A stretch of 64,000 nucleotides of DNA from Sphingobacteriaceae bacterium (lineage in GTDB: Bacteria > Bacteroidota > Bacteroidia > B-17B0 > Aurantibacillaceae). Under the pieces are notes generated by a model. The model did not search any database and was not told the origin of the DNA. It saw only the letters and a list, made by a program, of their open reading frames with translations. The translations under genes were made by a program, and so were the position numbers. The stretch's first letter is position 1, and each line of letters opens with the position of its first letter. The stretch is from positions 1 through 64,000 of the forward strand of contig JAHEYC010000001.1 in NCBI GenBank assembly GCA_023251775.1. Reading direction: 5' to 3'. Positions 31,623 to 40,107 of the stretch are shown here, piece after piece.

Positions 31623-33397
31623 CCCGTGTGTGTTTTAGTTACATTGTAAAAGAATTTTTGCATATCCCATGCTGCGGTAGGACAACGTTCGGCGCATAAA
31701 CCGCAATGCAGGCATACGTTCTCGTCTTTTATCATTACGCGTTTTGTAGGAAGTACATCTGACACATAAATATCCTGAGTTTTATTATTAGCAGGCATTT
31801 TTAATGAAGCGCGCAGATCAACTTCTTCTTCCTTATTTTCGGCGAAAGTGATACAGGCTGTTGGACAAACATCCATACACGCATCACACTCAATACATTT
31901 TGTTTCGGTAAAAACAGTTTGCACGTCGCAATTCAAACAACGTTCTGCTTCTTTAAATCCCTCTAAATGGTTAAATCCTAATTCAACTTCTTTTTTACGA
32001 TTCGAAAGCGTTAATTTTTTATCAGCTTGTCTAACTTTATATCTCAAGTCAGGCGTAACTTCACTATCGTAACTCCATTCGTGAATTCCCATTTTTTGAC
32101 TAACAAGATTCACCATTGGATCCAAACGTTTATTAAGATCAATACCTTGACATAAATTATTTATAGAAACAGCTGCTTGATGACCGTGAGCAACCGCGGT
32201 AATTACATTTTTTGGTCCCCACGCCGAATCGCCACCAAAAAATACTTTCGGATTTGTTGATACAAAAGTTTTTTCGTTAACGGTTGGCATTTCCCATTTG
32301 TCAAATTCAATTCCAAGGTCGCGTTCGATCCAAGGGAAACTATTTTCTTGTCCAACAGCGATCAATACATCATCTGCTTCGAAAAAAACATCAGGACCAC
32401 CGACAGGAACTAATTTACGTTTTCCGTTCTCGTAAACTGCTGTTACTTTTTCAAAGGTCATTCCGGTTAGTTTTCCATTCTCAACCACAAATGATTTTGG
32501 AACGTGATTATCGATGATAGGAATATCTTCATGAGCAGCATCTTCTTTTTCCCAAGGCGAAGCTTTCATTTCGGCAAAAGGAGAACGCACTACAACTTTT
32601 ACATGCGTACCACCTAAACGGCGTGCGGTGCGACAACAATCCATCGCAGTATTTCCACCACCCAATACAATAACTTTTTTACCAATTTTATGTGTGTGTT
32701 CAAAAGCAACACTTCCTAACCAATTAATTCCAAGATGAATATTAGCAGCGCCTTCTTTACGTCCCGGTAGATCGGGAAGATCTCTTCCGCGCGGTGCACC
32801 TGTTCCAACAAAAACAGCATCATAATCTTTACTCAACACATCCTTCATACTTTCAACATACTTGTTGAAGTGTGTATGAATTCCAAGATCTAAAATATAA
32901 TTTACTTCTTCATCTAAAACTGTTTCGGGTAAACGGAAAGAAGGAATTTGACTGCGCATAAAGCCGCCGCCTTTTTTCTGTTCATCAAATAAATGTAATT
33001 CGTATCCCAAAGGAGCAAGATCGCGCGCTACAGTTAATGAAGCAGGACCTGCACCGATCAATGCGATTTTTTTACCATTTTGTTTGAATGGACCTTGAGG
33101 CATTAAGTGTTTTACATCATTTTTGTTATCGGCAGCTACACGTTTTAATCGGCAAATAGCAACGGGTTCTTCATCAACTCGGCCACGGCGACAAGCAGGT
33201 TCGCAAGGACGATCGCAAGTTCTTCCAAGTACTCCCGGGAAAACGTTAGAATCCCAGTTGATCATGTAAGCAGAGGTATAATCTCCGGCTGCAATAAGTC
33301 TAATGTATTCAGGAACAGGCGTGTGTGCCGGACAAGCATATTGACAGTCGACCACTTTATGGAAATATTCGGGGTCTTTTATGTTGGTTGGTTTCAA
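31607..33397 (-). CDS. GltD-like FAD/NAD(P) oxidoreductase with ferredoxin domain
   Basis: An iron-sulfur flavoprotein of 596 residues. The N-terminal cysteine domain has CQYACPAHTPVPEY and GRTCDRPCEPACRRG. An FAD-binding motif (GAGPASLTVARDLAPLGYE) is near residue 115 and an NAD(P)-binding motif (VLGGGNTAMDCCRTARR) near residue 245. The C-terminus adds two 4Fe-4S clusters (CIECDACMDVCP and CLHCGLCAERCP). This resembles GltD/NfnB flavoproteins. Being first in an operon with korA and korB suggests that it links reduced ferredoxin from Kor to NAD(P)H; the direction is unknown. The start read is TTG; a TAATTTTG promoter match lies upstream. No glutamate synthase large subunit is nearby. Confidence 0.88.
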   Translation of the reverse strand: MKPTNIKDPEYFHKVVDCQYACPAHTPVPEYIRLIAAGDYTSAYMINWDSNVFPGVLGRTCDRPCEPACRRGRVDEEPVAICRLKRVAADNKNDVKHLMPQGPFKQNGKKIALIGAGPASLTVARDLAPLGYELHLFDEQKKGGGFMRSQIPSFRLPETVLDEEVNYILDLGIHTHFNKYVESMKDVLSKDYDAVFVGTGAPRGRDLPDLPGRKEGAANIHLGINWLGSVAFEHTHKIGKKVIVLGGGNTAMDCCRTARRLGGTHVKVVVRSPFAEMKASPWEKEDAAHEDIPIIDNHVPKSFVVENGKLTGMTFEKVTAVYENGKRKLVPVGGPDVFFEADDVLIAVGQENSFPWIERDLGIEFDKWEMPTVNEKTFVSTNPKVFFGGDSAWGPKNVITAVAHGHQAAVSINNLCQGIDLNKRLDPMVNLVSQKMGIHEWSYDSEVTPDLRYKVRQADKKLTLSNRKKEVELGFNHLEGFKEAERCLNCDVQTVFTETKCIECDACMDVCPTACITFAENKEEEVDLRASLKMPANNKTQDIYVSDVLPTKRVMIKDENVCLHCGLCAERCPTAAWDMQKFFYNVTKTHTGCQKH

Positions 33398-33430
33398 AGC
33401 GCTATTTTTTTAATTGAATGGGTTATTCTA

Positions 33431-33438
33431 CAAAATTA
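33431..33438 (-). promoter_or_regulatory. Promoter -7 element of the kor operon
   Basis: TAATTTTG on the minus strand matches TAnnTTTG, 33 bases before the TTG start of the GltD-like gene. No TTTG is found at the usual -33 spacing, so the call rests on one element. Confidence 0.35.
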
Positions 33439-33651
33439 GAGTGACAAATATGTAAATATTCGGCTTTACTTCCAAGCAATTCTCAATAATTATTAAAGCC
33501 TTAATACCATTGATATTTTATTAGCTAAAACATCTAAAAAGATGCTTCAAAAAGAGAAGCCCGAAAAGTATGGATTCATCACTTAATCAATTAATTAATT
33601 GCTTCTTTTGCTTAAATTACCAATCTTTCAATGGGAATTCCCCCTTTTTCC

Positions 33652-35067
33652 TCAAACAATTTTTTTTCGAGAAAGATAATAAACAGGGATACCCACTAGA
33701 GTGATAGCTATACCCAATAATGAGTTTATGATAGGGCTTGCACCCGAATTATAATTTCTAATATCGTTGATCAACGTTGACCCTAAAAAGAAGAACACAA
33801 AAGCCACAAATAAAATGGGAACAATGGGGTAAGCCCAAACTTTGTAAGAACGATGTGCGTCTTTCATTTTTATTCGCAAAATAATTACACCCAGAGCACT
33901 CATTCCGTAAAAGAACCAACTTACAAAAACCAACATATCGGTAAGCATATCAAATGATCCGCTCAAAATTAAAACAATGGTCCAAATAGCATTCCAAATT
34001 AAAGCATTACCGGGTGTTTTGTATTGTGGTTGAATTTTTGCGGCATTACCAAACCATTTATTTTCTTCGCCCATGGCATAAGTTGTGCGTGCGGTTGCTA
34101 AAACATTTGCGTTAGCAGCACCTAATGTGGAGAGAATAACTAGTAATGCAATAATGGATCCGCCGATACTTCCCCAAGCAATTCGTGCGGCATCGGAAGC
34201 AACAAAAGAGGAAGTTGACATGCTTTCTATTGGTAAAACGTAAGCGTATGCTAAACTGATGAGTGCGTAAACGATCACACAAAATAATAATCCTGTAAAT
34301 AAACCTTTGGGAATATTTTTTTGCGGTTCGTGAATTTCTCCTGCAACAAATGTGATATTATTCCAGCCATCGTAAGCCCAAAACGCGCCTGATAATGCTG
34401 CCATATATGCTCCAACCAAAGCCCAACCCGAAGGCATGTTTGTTGATGCTGAAATAATATTATGCATAGATCCATTTGAAGAAAAGAAAATTCCGCCCAC
34501 CAAAATGATCATAGCTATCACTTTCATGGCAGTTAAAATGCGTTGTAATGTTCCGCCTTCTTTTACACCTCTATAATTTACACCAGTAAGAATTAAAATT
34601 AAAACGATGGTTAGAAGTTTAACACCAAAATTCTTTAGAAAATAAATTGTTCCGATGTATGGAATGCTAAAATGATGGGCCATTTCGGTTGCTTGAGAAA
34701 AATGTGGTAATTGAATAAAATAATTTACATACTCTGCGCAAACAAAAGCAATGGATGCATTTCCGGCAGTATTTGAAACAGCAAACGCAGCCCAGCCATA
34801 CACAAACGAAAAGCCTTTGCCATAAATTTTTTGAAAGAAGATGAACGGTCCGCCGGTTTCGGGGAACATTGTGGCCAATTCGCAATTTGAAAGTGCGCCG
34901 CATAAGGAAATTACTCCCGCAACAACCCAAACGCTCAATAATAAAAGTGGAGAACCTAATTGAGAAGCCATTAAGGCAGGCTTCATAAAAATACCCGAAC
35001 CAATTACACCACCAATAACAATGGCTATGGTTGTGTTTAAATTGAGCGTTCGTTTTAATCCGCTCAT
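33652..35067 (-). CDS. APC-family amino acid permease
   Basis: An inner-membrane transporter of 471 residues with about twelve hydrophobic segments. The first helix carries the family motif GGVIGSGIFMKPALMASQLG, which forms part of the substrate site in APC transporters. It most likely imports an amino acid or a related amine, by proton symport or exchange. Its ATG overlaps the stop of the Rieske oxygenase gene (TAATG), so the two are translated together and may handle one substrate. The substrate itself cannot be read. Confidence 0.9.
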   Translation of the reverse strand: MSGLKRTLNLNTTIAIVIGGVIGSGIFMKPALMASQLGSPLLLLSVWVVAGVISLCGALSNCELATMFPETGGPFIFFQKIYGKGFSFVYGWAAFAVSNTAGNASIAFVCAEYVNYFIQLPHFSQATEMAHHFSIPYIGTIYFLKNFGVKLLTIVLILILTGVNYRGVKEGGTLQRILTAMKVIAMIILVGGIFFSSNGSMHNIISASTNMPSGWALVGAYMAALSGAFWAYDGWNNITFVAGEIHEPQKNIPKGLFTGLLFCVIVYALISLAYAYVLPIESMSTSSFVASDAARIAWGSIGGSIIALLVILSTLGAANANVLATARTTYAMGEENKWFGNAAKIQPQYKTPGNALIWNAIWTIVLILSGSFDMLTDMLVFVSWFFYGMSALGVIILRIKMKDAHRSYKVWAYPIVPILFVAFVFFFLGSTLINDIRNYNSGASPIINSLLGIAITLVGIPVYYLSRKKIV

Positions 35068-36149
35068 TATCCTATAAATTCAGCAATGAGAGAATGAAAA
35101 TGATGCGTGCCTTGTTCGCGAGTAACGGAATATCGGCCATGTTTATAAAAACGTGAGTGTACACCTTTTTGAACGTTCTCAACAACTTCCTCGTCTTCCA
35201 TTTCTACGGTATTCAAATTACCGCCGGCGCCTGTATTTAATTTACTTTCATCCGTAACATAAATTAAAAACGAGACTTTTGTTTCGTTCACCGAAATTGG
35301 TTTTACGAGATTTACCGAAATTCCCCAAGGGTAAAAGTTGAGCATCACATTTGGAAATGCCCAGAAATAATAACCTGCCACATTTTTTCCATGATCAGGA
35401 GAAGTTTTTGGAAGATCAAAACAAGCTTCACCTTCTTTTGCAATTCCAATTTGAACATTGGAATAACGAAATAGTTCGGTGGAATAATTTCCAAAATCCA
35501 ATACATCATTCAAGCTCGGATGAACAAAGGGAATGTGAAATCCTTCTAAAAAATTCTCGCAGTACAAAGCCCAATTTGCTTTTACGGTATAATCTTTTGA
35601 AAGATCATCACGGAATTGCAATTTATCCATAGGAAACCATTCCAAACGTTTTTGGATATCGCCATAAATTTCTTTGGCAGGAATTTTTGGATCTAAACTC
35701 GTAAATAAGAATTTTCCCCATTGAAATACCGATAATTCGTGAAGATCGTCATCTTTTGTTGGGAAATTCTCTACTTCCTTAAATTCGGGCATCGATACAA
35801 ATTTTCCATCGTGCGAAAATCTTCTGCCATGATATTTACAAACCAAGGCATGTAATTTACAAGGCTCATTTACTAATAAATTTCCGCGGTGTGTGCAAAC
35901 GTTACTTAAACAATGTAATTTATTGTCTTTGTCTTTTGTAATGACCAAGGGCTCATTCAAATAATTCTCCAATAAAATAAATGGAAATGCTGAATTTGTT
36001 TCTTTTACTTTATCGGTATCAGGTATAAGTTGCCATGAATTCTCAAAGATCTTTTCTTTTGATAATTCAAAATATTTTTCGCTCGTGTAAAACTCAGTAG
36101 CTATGGTTTTAGCCTTGGCAATATTAGGATCGATGAAGAAATTACTCAT
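35067..36149 (-). CDS. Rieske-type ring-hydroxylating oxygenase alpha subunit
   Basis: A non-haem iron oxygenase of 360 residues. The Rieske 2Fe-2S motif is C-T-H then 16 residues then C-K-Y-H (about residues 86-108). The mononuclear iron site shows ENFLEGFHIPFVH near residue 198. Length and layout fit the aromatic dioxygenase alpha or choline/betaine monooxygenase group. No reductase or ferredoxin gene is next to it, so electrons come from elsewhere. Coupling with an APC permease hints at an amine or amino-acid-like substrate rather than a plain aromatic; this is an inference. Confidence 0.88.
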   Translation of the reverse strand: MSNFFIDPNIAKAKTIATEFYTSEKYFELSKEKIFENSWQLIPDTDKVKETNSAFPFILLENYLNEPLVITKDKDNKLHCLSNVCTHRGNLLVNEPCKLHALVCKYHGRRFSHDGKFVSMPEFKEVENFPTKDDDLHELSVFQWGKFLFTSLDPKIPAKEIYGDIQKRLEWFPMDKLQFRDDLSKDYTVKANWALYCENFLEGFHIPFVHPSLNDVLDFGNYSTELFRYSNVQIGIAKEGEACFDLPKTSPDHGKNVAGYYFWAFPNVMLNFYPWGISVNLVKPISVNETKVSFLIYVTDESKLNTGAGGNLNTVEMEDEEVVENVQKGVHSRFYKHGRYSVTREQGTHHFHSLIAEFIG

Positions 36150-36193
36150 GATGTGAATTTAACTCAAGGTAAATATAAGAAAAAAATAAAGGA

Positions 36194-36219
36194 AGCCCTT
36201 CGACTTCGCTCAGGGTGAC
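36194..36219. repeat. Short palindromic repeat, CTTCGACTTCGCTCAG family
   Basis: GCCCTTCGACTTCGCTCAGG followed by GTGACA. A second copy with two changed bases lies at 63272-63297. This sequence is familiar from intergenic regions of many Bacteroidota. It sits between the Rieske gene and the small membrane protein. Confidence 0.65.
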
Positions 36220-36229
36220 ACAGCTAGCA

Positions 36230-36571
36230 TTACTCCTCTACATCCAACCTGAACTTATGCAAAAAGCGATGGAAAATGGGACTAAATAGAACGGCTACGC
36301 TGGTTAAAAAAGCAACACCACTGTACAAGGAATAAAATGAAGCGAACACTTTTGCCGAATCGTTCGGTGCTTTATCAACCGGGCCCATTCCTGTTAAGAT
36401 CAAACTGGCGTTGTACAAACTATCTATCCAACCTAATTCAAAATAAATATGATAACCTACCACACCAATACCTAAGGAAAAACCAATAACCAGCGTTGCC
36501 GCAAGTGCATTACGAAGTATTTTATTGTAAAAATGTTTTGGGTGCGGTAATTGCTTGGTCTTATTTTCCAC
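36230..36571 (-). CDS. Small two-helix membrane protein, channel-like fold
   Basis: A protein of 113 residues with two hydrophobic helices (about 23-45 and 75-100). Between them lies a stretch like a potassium-channel pore loop: WIDSLYNASLILTGMGPVD. Where channels have TVGYG, this one reads TGMGP, so potassium selection is doubtful. It may descend from two-helix ion channels; I do not recognise a defined family. The GTG start overlaps the stop of the upstream AAA+ gene by 11 bases, suggesting coupled expression. Confidence 0.7.
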   Translation of the reverse strand: MENKTKQLPHPKHFYNKILRNALAATLVIGFSLGIGVVGYHIYFELGWIDSLYNASLILTGMGPVDKAPNDSAKVFASFYSLYSGVAFLTSVAVLFSPIFHRFLHKFRLDVEE

Positions 36572-39185
36572 CTAGTCTAAATCCTAAAGTTTGTTTGTTC
36601 TCTGTTTGTCCTACTTCCAAATGTTTTACATCATCAATAGATAATGTGGCTAATTCTTCGGTAGTGCGTTTGCTAGCTTCCATTGCTGCCAAACGTAAAT
36701 TTTGTTTTTTTACTACACCGCCTACCATTTGTCGCACCGTACGTGCATTTCCAAAATGGCTATCTCGCTTATCATACAAAGCACTTAAATAATTTTGCAT
36801 ATGCTCCGATGCTTGTGGAGATGCTTTTAATCCTTCTTGCTTTAATAAATTGTGAGCTATCACCATTAATTGTTCCGGTGTATAATCTTCAAACAAAAAT
36901 GTTTTATCAAAACGCGATTTAAAGCCGGGATTACTTTCAATGAACTGATGCATATTTTGCGGATAGCCCGCAACGATCACACCAAATTTTCCGCGCTGAT
37001 CTTCCATGCGTTTTAAAATAACTTGAATGGCTTCTGCACCAAAATCATGCGAGGTAGAAACATTTGCCAAAGCGTAAGCTTCGTCAATAAATAAAATTCC
37101 ACCCATGGCCTCTTCAATTTTTTCTGCAGTTTTTATAGCGGTTTGTCCTACATATCCTGCCACTAATCCTTCACGATCCACTTCAACACATTGTCCGCGT
37201 TCTAAAACACCAAGGGCTTTGTAAATTTTTGCCATGATGCGCGCCACTGTTGTTTTTCCGGTTCCGGGATTTCCGGTGAATACCGTATGCAATGAGAATT
37301 TATTCACCACATCTTTTCCTGTTTCATTATAAAAACGGATCAACTTCACCATTTCATTAATATCTTCCTTCACCTTTTCTAAGCCTATCAATTCGTTCAA
37401 CTCGCCCAAAGCAACTTGCAATTCTTTATCGTTGATCACCAATTTGAGTTTCTTCTTTTGTTCTGATAAGAATACCACGCGAAGATCTTCTAAGGTTATT
37501 GTGGAAAGTTCTTCGTTCGTTAATGCATTCATATCCGGGGCTTTCATCAAACGCAATCCCATATCCATTTTTGCTTCGTCAACCAAGGCATTTACAAAAC
37601 GTGCATTACCAAAACTCTCATCGCGCTTACGATACGCTTCGGTTAATTGCTCTTTTAAATAATCATCGGCATCTTTTGCAAAATTAACCTGACGATTTTT
37701 TGCCGAGTATAAAGCGATCTGATACAATTCTTCCGGCATATAATCTTCAAAATGGAAATATTGTGTGAAACGCGATTTTAATCCCGGATTACTTTCAATG
37801 AATGTTTTCATTTCCTTTGGGTAACCGGCGCCAATAATGGCAATGTCTCCAGGACCATCACTCATCTCCTTCAACATCGTTTCAATAACTTCTTTCCCAA
37901 AATCTTTGCTGTCATCATCGTTACGCGCTAACGAATATGCTTCATCAATAAATAAAATTCCGCCGCGTGCACTATCAATTGCTTTTTTTGTTTTTGGAGC
38001 AGTTTGACCGATGAATTCTCCAACTAAAGATGCGCGATCAACTTCTACTACGTGTCCTTTTGTAAGCAATCCCATTTTTTGATAGATCTTGCCTAACATT
38101 TTTACCACCGTTGTTTTTCCGGTTCCCGGATTTCCTGTGAAGATACTGTGCAATGATATTTTATCGTTATCCTCAAATCCTTTTTCACGACGAACTTTTG
38201 TAAAATTCAAATACGTAATGTTCTCACGAATTGATTTTTTTACACCATCCAAACCAATTAATCCATCCAACTCGGCTAATAATTCATCCAGTGTTTTTGT
38301 ATCACCGTTATCAATTACATTTTTCTTAACGTCTGATCCGGTTTTACCAACGGCCAAAGTTTGTTCAATGCTTTTGATCAATTCCAATTCACCTTCTTCT
38401 TCCACATCGCCGCACGTAAATGTTACCGCGCCAACCAATACATCATTAAACACAACTTCCAAGGTATATTTATCATCCACCCAAGTTCCGCCATCTTCTG
38501 TTCCCCAACCGCGTTCAATATAATAACTAAAATCAGCGCGATTATCGCCCATATAGGCACCATGCAAAATACTTGCCTTTGGCTGACCCGCATCGTCAAA
38601 ATAATTCAAATAGAATTCGTAGTTATAATCTTTGGGTGTGAGATTCTTGAATTTTATTTCTGTCCAAATATAACGCGTTGATTTTTTATTGAATGTCTTT
38701 AAATATTTACGATTGCGTTGTTGCCAACCGTTCGAATCGCCTTCAAATAATTTAATATGTTCAATGGCGAAATACGGATTGCTGCTATTGGTAACTTTTC
38801 CTACTTCGTTGATGTGAAATAATTTTTCGCCTATCATCACCCCATCAATAAATGCTTGCCATTTGTAAGAACCTTTGTTCCAATATTGCCCGGCGGTTGC
38901 ATTTCCCCAACCATCGCGGAAATAAAAAATATTCTCTTCTTTTTTTACGGTGATGTTCTCTTCCAAACTGCAATGTTCTTTAGTGCCTATTTCATCCACC
39001 GCTTTTAACGTGAGTTTGGCTGTCCAATCTTCTTCATCAAATAATTTATTATAGATCGCCACTTCGCAACGCACATAATCTACTTCATCTTTATCAAAAC
39101 TACTGCGATAACGTTTCGCCGAATTTGCCATCCACTCATTGCTCGCAAAAGTATTCAGGCCTTTTAATTTAAATCGTTTTTCCAT
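36561..39185 (-). CDS. Double AAA+ ATPase, CbxX/SpoVK type, with beta-rich N-terminus
   Basis: An 874-residue cytoplasmic ATPase. Two CbxX-type AAA+ modules each carry Walker A GNPGTGKTT (near residues 350 and 638) and Walker B ILFIDEAY, with an arginine-finger-like SNPGxKSRF in both. The first 260 residues hold two related beta-rich segments, marked by RDGWGNATAGQYWNKGSYKW and by a matching RGWGTEDGGTWVDDKY, likely a duplicated sandwich domain. CbxX ATPases remodel proteins such as Rubisco, but no Rubisco is present here. The N-terminal part probably picks the client. The overlapping small membrane gene downstream may be a partner. Confidence 0.87.
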   Translation of the reverse strand: MEKRFKLKGLNTFASNEWMANSAKRYRSSFDKDEVDYVRCEVAIYNKLFDEEDWTAKLTLKAVDEIGTKEHCSLEENITVKKEENIFYFRDGWGNATAGQYWNKGSYKWQAFIDGVMIGEKLFHINEVGKVTNSSNPYFAIEHIKLFEGDSNGWQQRNRKYLKTFNKKSTRYIWTEIKFKNLTPKDYNYEFYLNYFDDAGQPKASILHGAYMGDNRADFSYYIERGWGTEDGGTWVDDKYTLEVVFNDVLVGAVTFTCGDVEEEGELELIKSIEQTLAVGKTGSDVKKNVIDNGDTKTLDELLAELDGLIGLDGVKKSIRENITYLNFTKVRREKGFEDNDKISLHSIFTGNPGTGKTTVVKMLGKIYQKMGLLTKGHVVEVDRASLVGEFIGQTAPKTKKAIDSARGGILFIDEAYSLARNDDDSKDFGKEVIETMLKEMSDGPGDIAIIGAGYPKEMKTFIESNPGLKSRFTQYFHFEDYMPEELYQIALYSAKNRQVNFAKDADDYLKEQLTEAYRKRDESFGNARFVNALVDEAKMDMGLRLMKAPDMNALTNEELSTITLEDLRVVFLSEQKKKLKLVINDKELQVALGELNELIGLEKVKEDINEMVKLIRFYNETGKDVVNKFSLHTVFTGNPGTGKTTVARIMAKIYKALGVLERGQCVEVDREGLVAGYVGQTAIKTAEKIEEAMGGILFIDEAYALANVSTSHDFGAEAIQVILKRMEDQRGKFGVIVAGYPQNMHQFIESNPGFKSRFDKTFLFEDYTPEQLMVIAHNLLKQEGLKASPQASEHMQNYLSALYDKRDSHFGNARTVRQMVGGVVKKQNLRLAAMEASKRTTEELATLSIDDVKHLEVGQTENKQTLGFRLGGK

Positions 39186-39203
39186 GCGCTTTAAAAATAG
39201 TAC

Positions 39204-39234
39204 TTTGTTTTATATATTTGATATTATAAATTTA
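39204..39234 (+). promoter_or_regulatory. Promoter of the exonuclease gene
   Basis: TTTG (39204-39207), 19 bases, then TAAATTTA (39227-39234), one base off TAnnTTTG. The leader to the ATG at 39290 would be about 50 bases. Confidence 0.42.
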
Positions 39235-39289
39235 CTGTGATTTTAATAATTTAAAATTATTTAATTTAACCCTCTACATAATTTAACAT

Positions 39290-39979
39290 ATGGAAGAATT
39301 ACAACACATTTTATTTGTCGACATTGAAACTGTTCCTCAAACGTATAAGTATGCGGAATTAAAGTCGGAAACTCGCCAATTATGGGATACAAAATGGCAG
39401 TATGGCAAAGAAGTTACGGCTGAACAACAGTATGCCAAGGCCGGAATTTTTGCCGAGTTTGCCAAGGTAATTAGCATTGGCCTAGGCTATTACAACGGCA
39501 AGGAATTCAGAGTGAAGTGCATTTCGGGCGATGATGAAAAAAAAATATTGAATGAGTTTGGCGAATTAGTTACCAAACATTTTAATAAAAAAGAACATTG
39601 TTTATGCGCGCATAACGGAAAAGAATTTGATTATCCGTTCTTGTGTCGACGTTTTTTGGTGAACGGAATGAAACTTCCAAAGATCTTGCAGATCCAGGGC
39701 AAAAAACCTTGGGAAATACAGCATTTGGACACGATGGAATTATGGAAATTTGGCGACTATAAAAATTATACTTCACTGAATTTATTGGCGCATGTTTTTA
39801 ATATTCCTTCACCAAAAGATGATATGGATGGAAGTATGGTAAGTAAAGTTTATTATGAAGAAAAGAATTTGAAAAAAATAAATACATATTGTATGAAAGA
39901 TGTTATTACTCTAGCTAGAGTTTACGGTAGATTTGTTGGAGCAGATGAATTAAAAGAAGAACATATTGTTTACTTATAA
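39290..39979 (+). CDS. 3'-5' exonuclease, PolB-like DEDD fold
   Basis: A protein of 229 residues similar to the proofreading domain of family B DNA polymerases but without a polymerase part. Motif ExoI reads FVDIETVPQ (near residue 10), ExoII is HNGKEFDYPFL (about 108-118) and ExoIII is YCMKDVITLARVYGRF (about 200-215). These supply the acidic metal ligands of the DEDD family. Such stand-alone PolB-like exonucleases are known in many bacteria; the substrate is probably single-stranded nucleic acid. It is divergent from the AAA+ gene. Confidence 0.88.
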   Translation: MEELQHILFVDIETVPQTYKYAELKSETRQLWDTKWQYGKEVTAEQQYAKAGIFAEFAKVISIGLGYYNGKEFRVKCISGDDEKKILNEFGELVTKHFNKKEHCLCAHNGKEFDYPFLCRRFLVNGMKLPKILQIQGKKPWEIQHLDTMELWKFGDYKNYTSLNLLAHVFNIPSPKDDMDGSMVSKVYYEEKNLKKINTYCMKDVITLARVYGRFVGADELKEEHIVYL

Positions 39980-39984
39980 AACTA

Positions 39985-40086
39985 AACGTAATGGAACGCG
40001 GATAACGCGGATTGTTTATGATCAAATATGATTTACCTGTTCTGATCAGCGAAAATCATAATAGATCAGCGTCATCTGCGTACCAT
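39985..40086. repeat. Intact inverted repeat, AATGGAACGCGGATAACGCGG family
   Basis: The left arm AATGGAACGCGGATAACGCG and the right arm (whose reverse complement reads ATGGTACGCAGATGACGCTG) pair with a few mismatches, and inner segments also pair. The left half is shared with the two copies at 3459-3572. It sits between the exonuclease and gpsA. It may form a long RNA hairpin. Confidence 0.68.
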
Positions 40087-40107
40087 AAAAAACACTATCT
40101 TCGCTAA

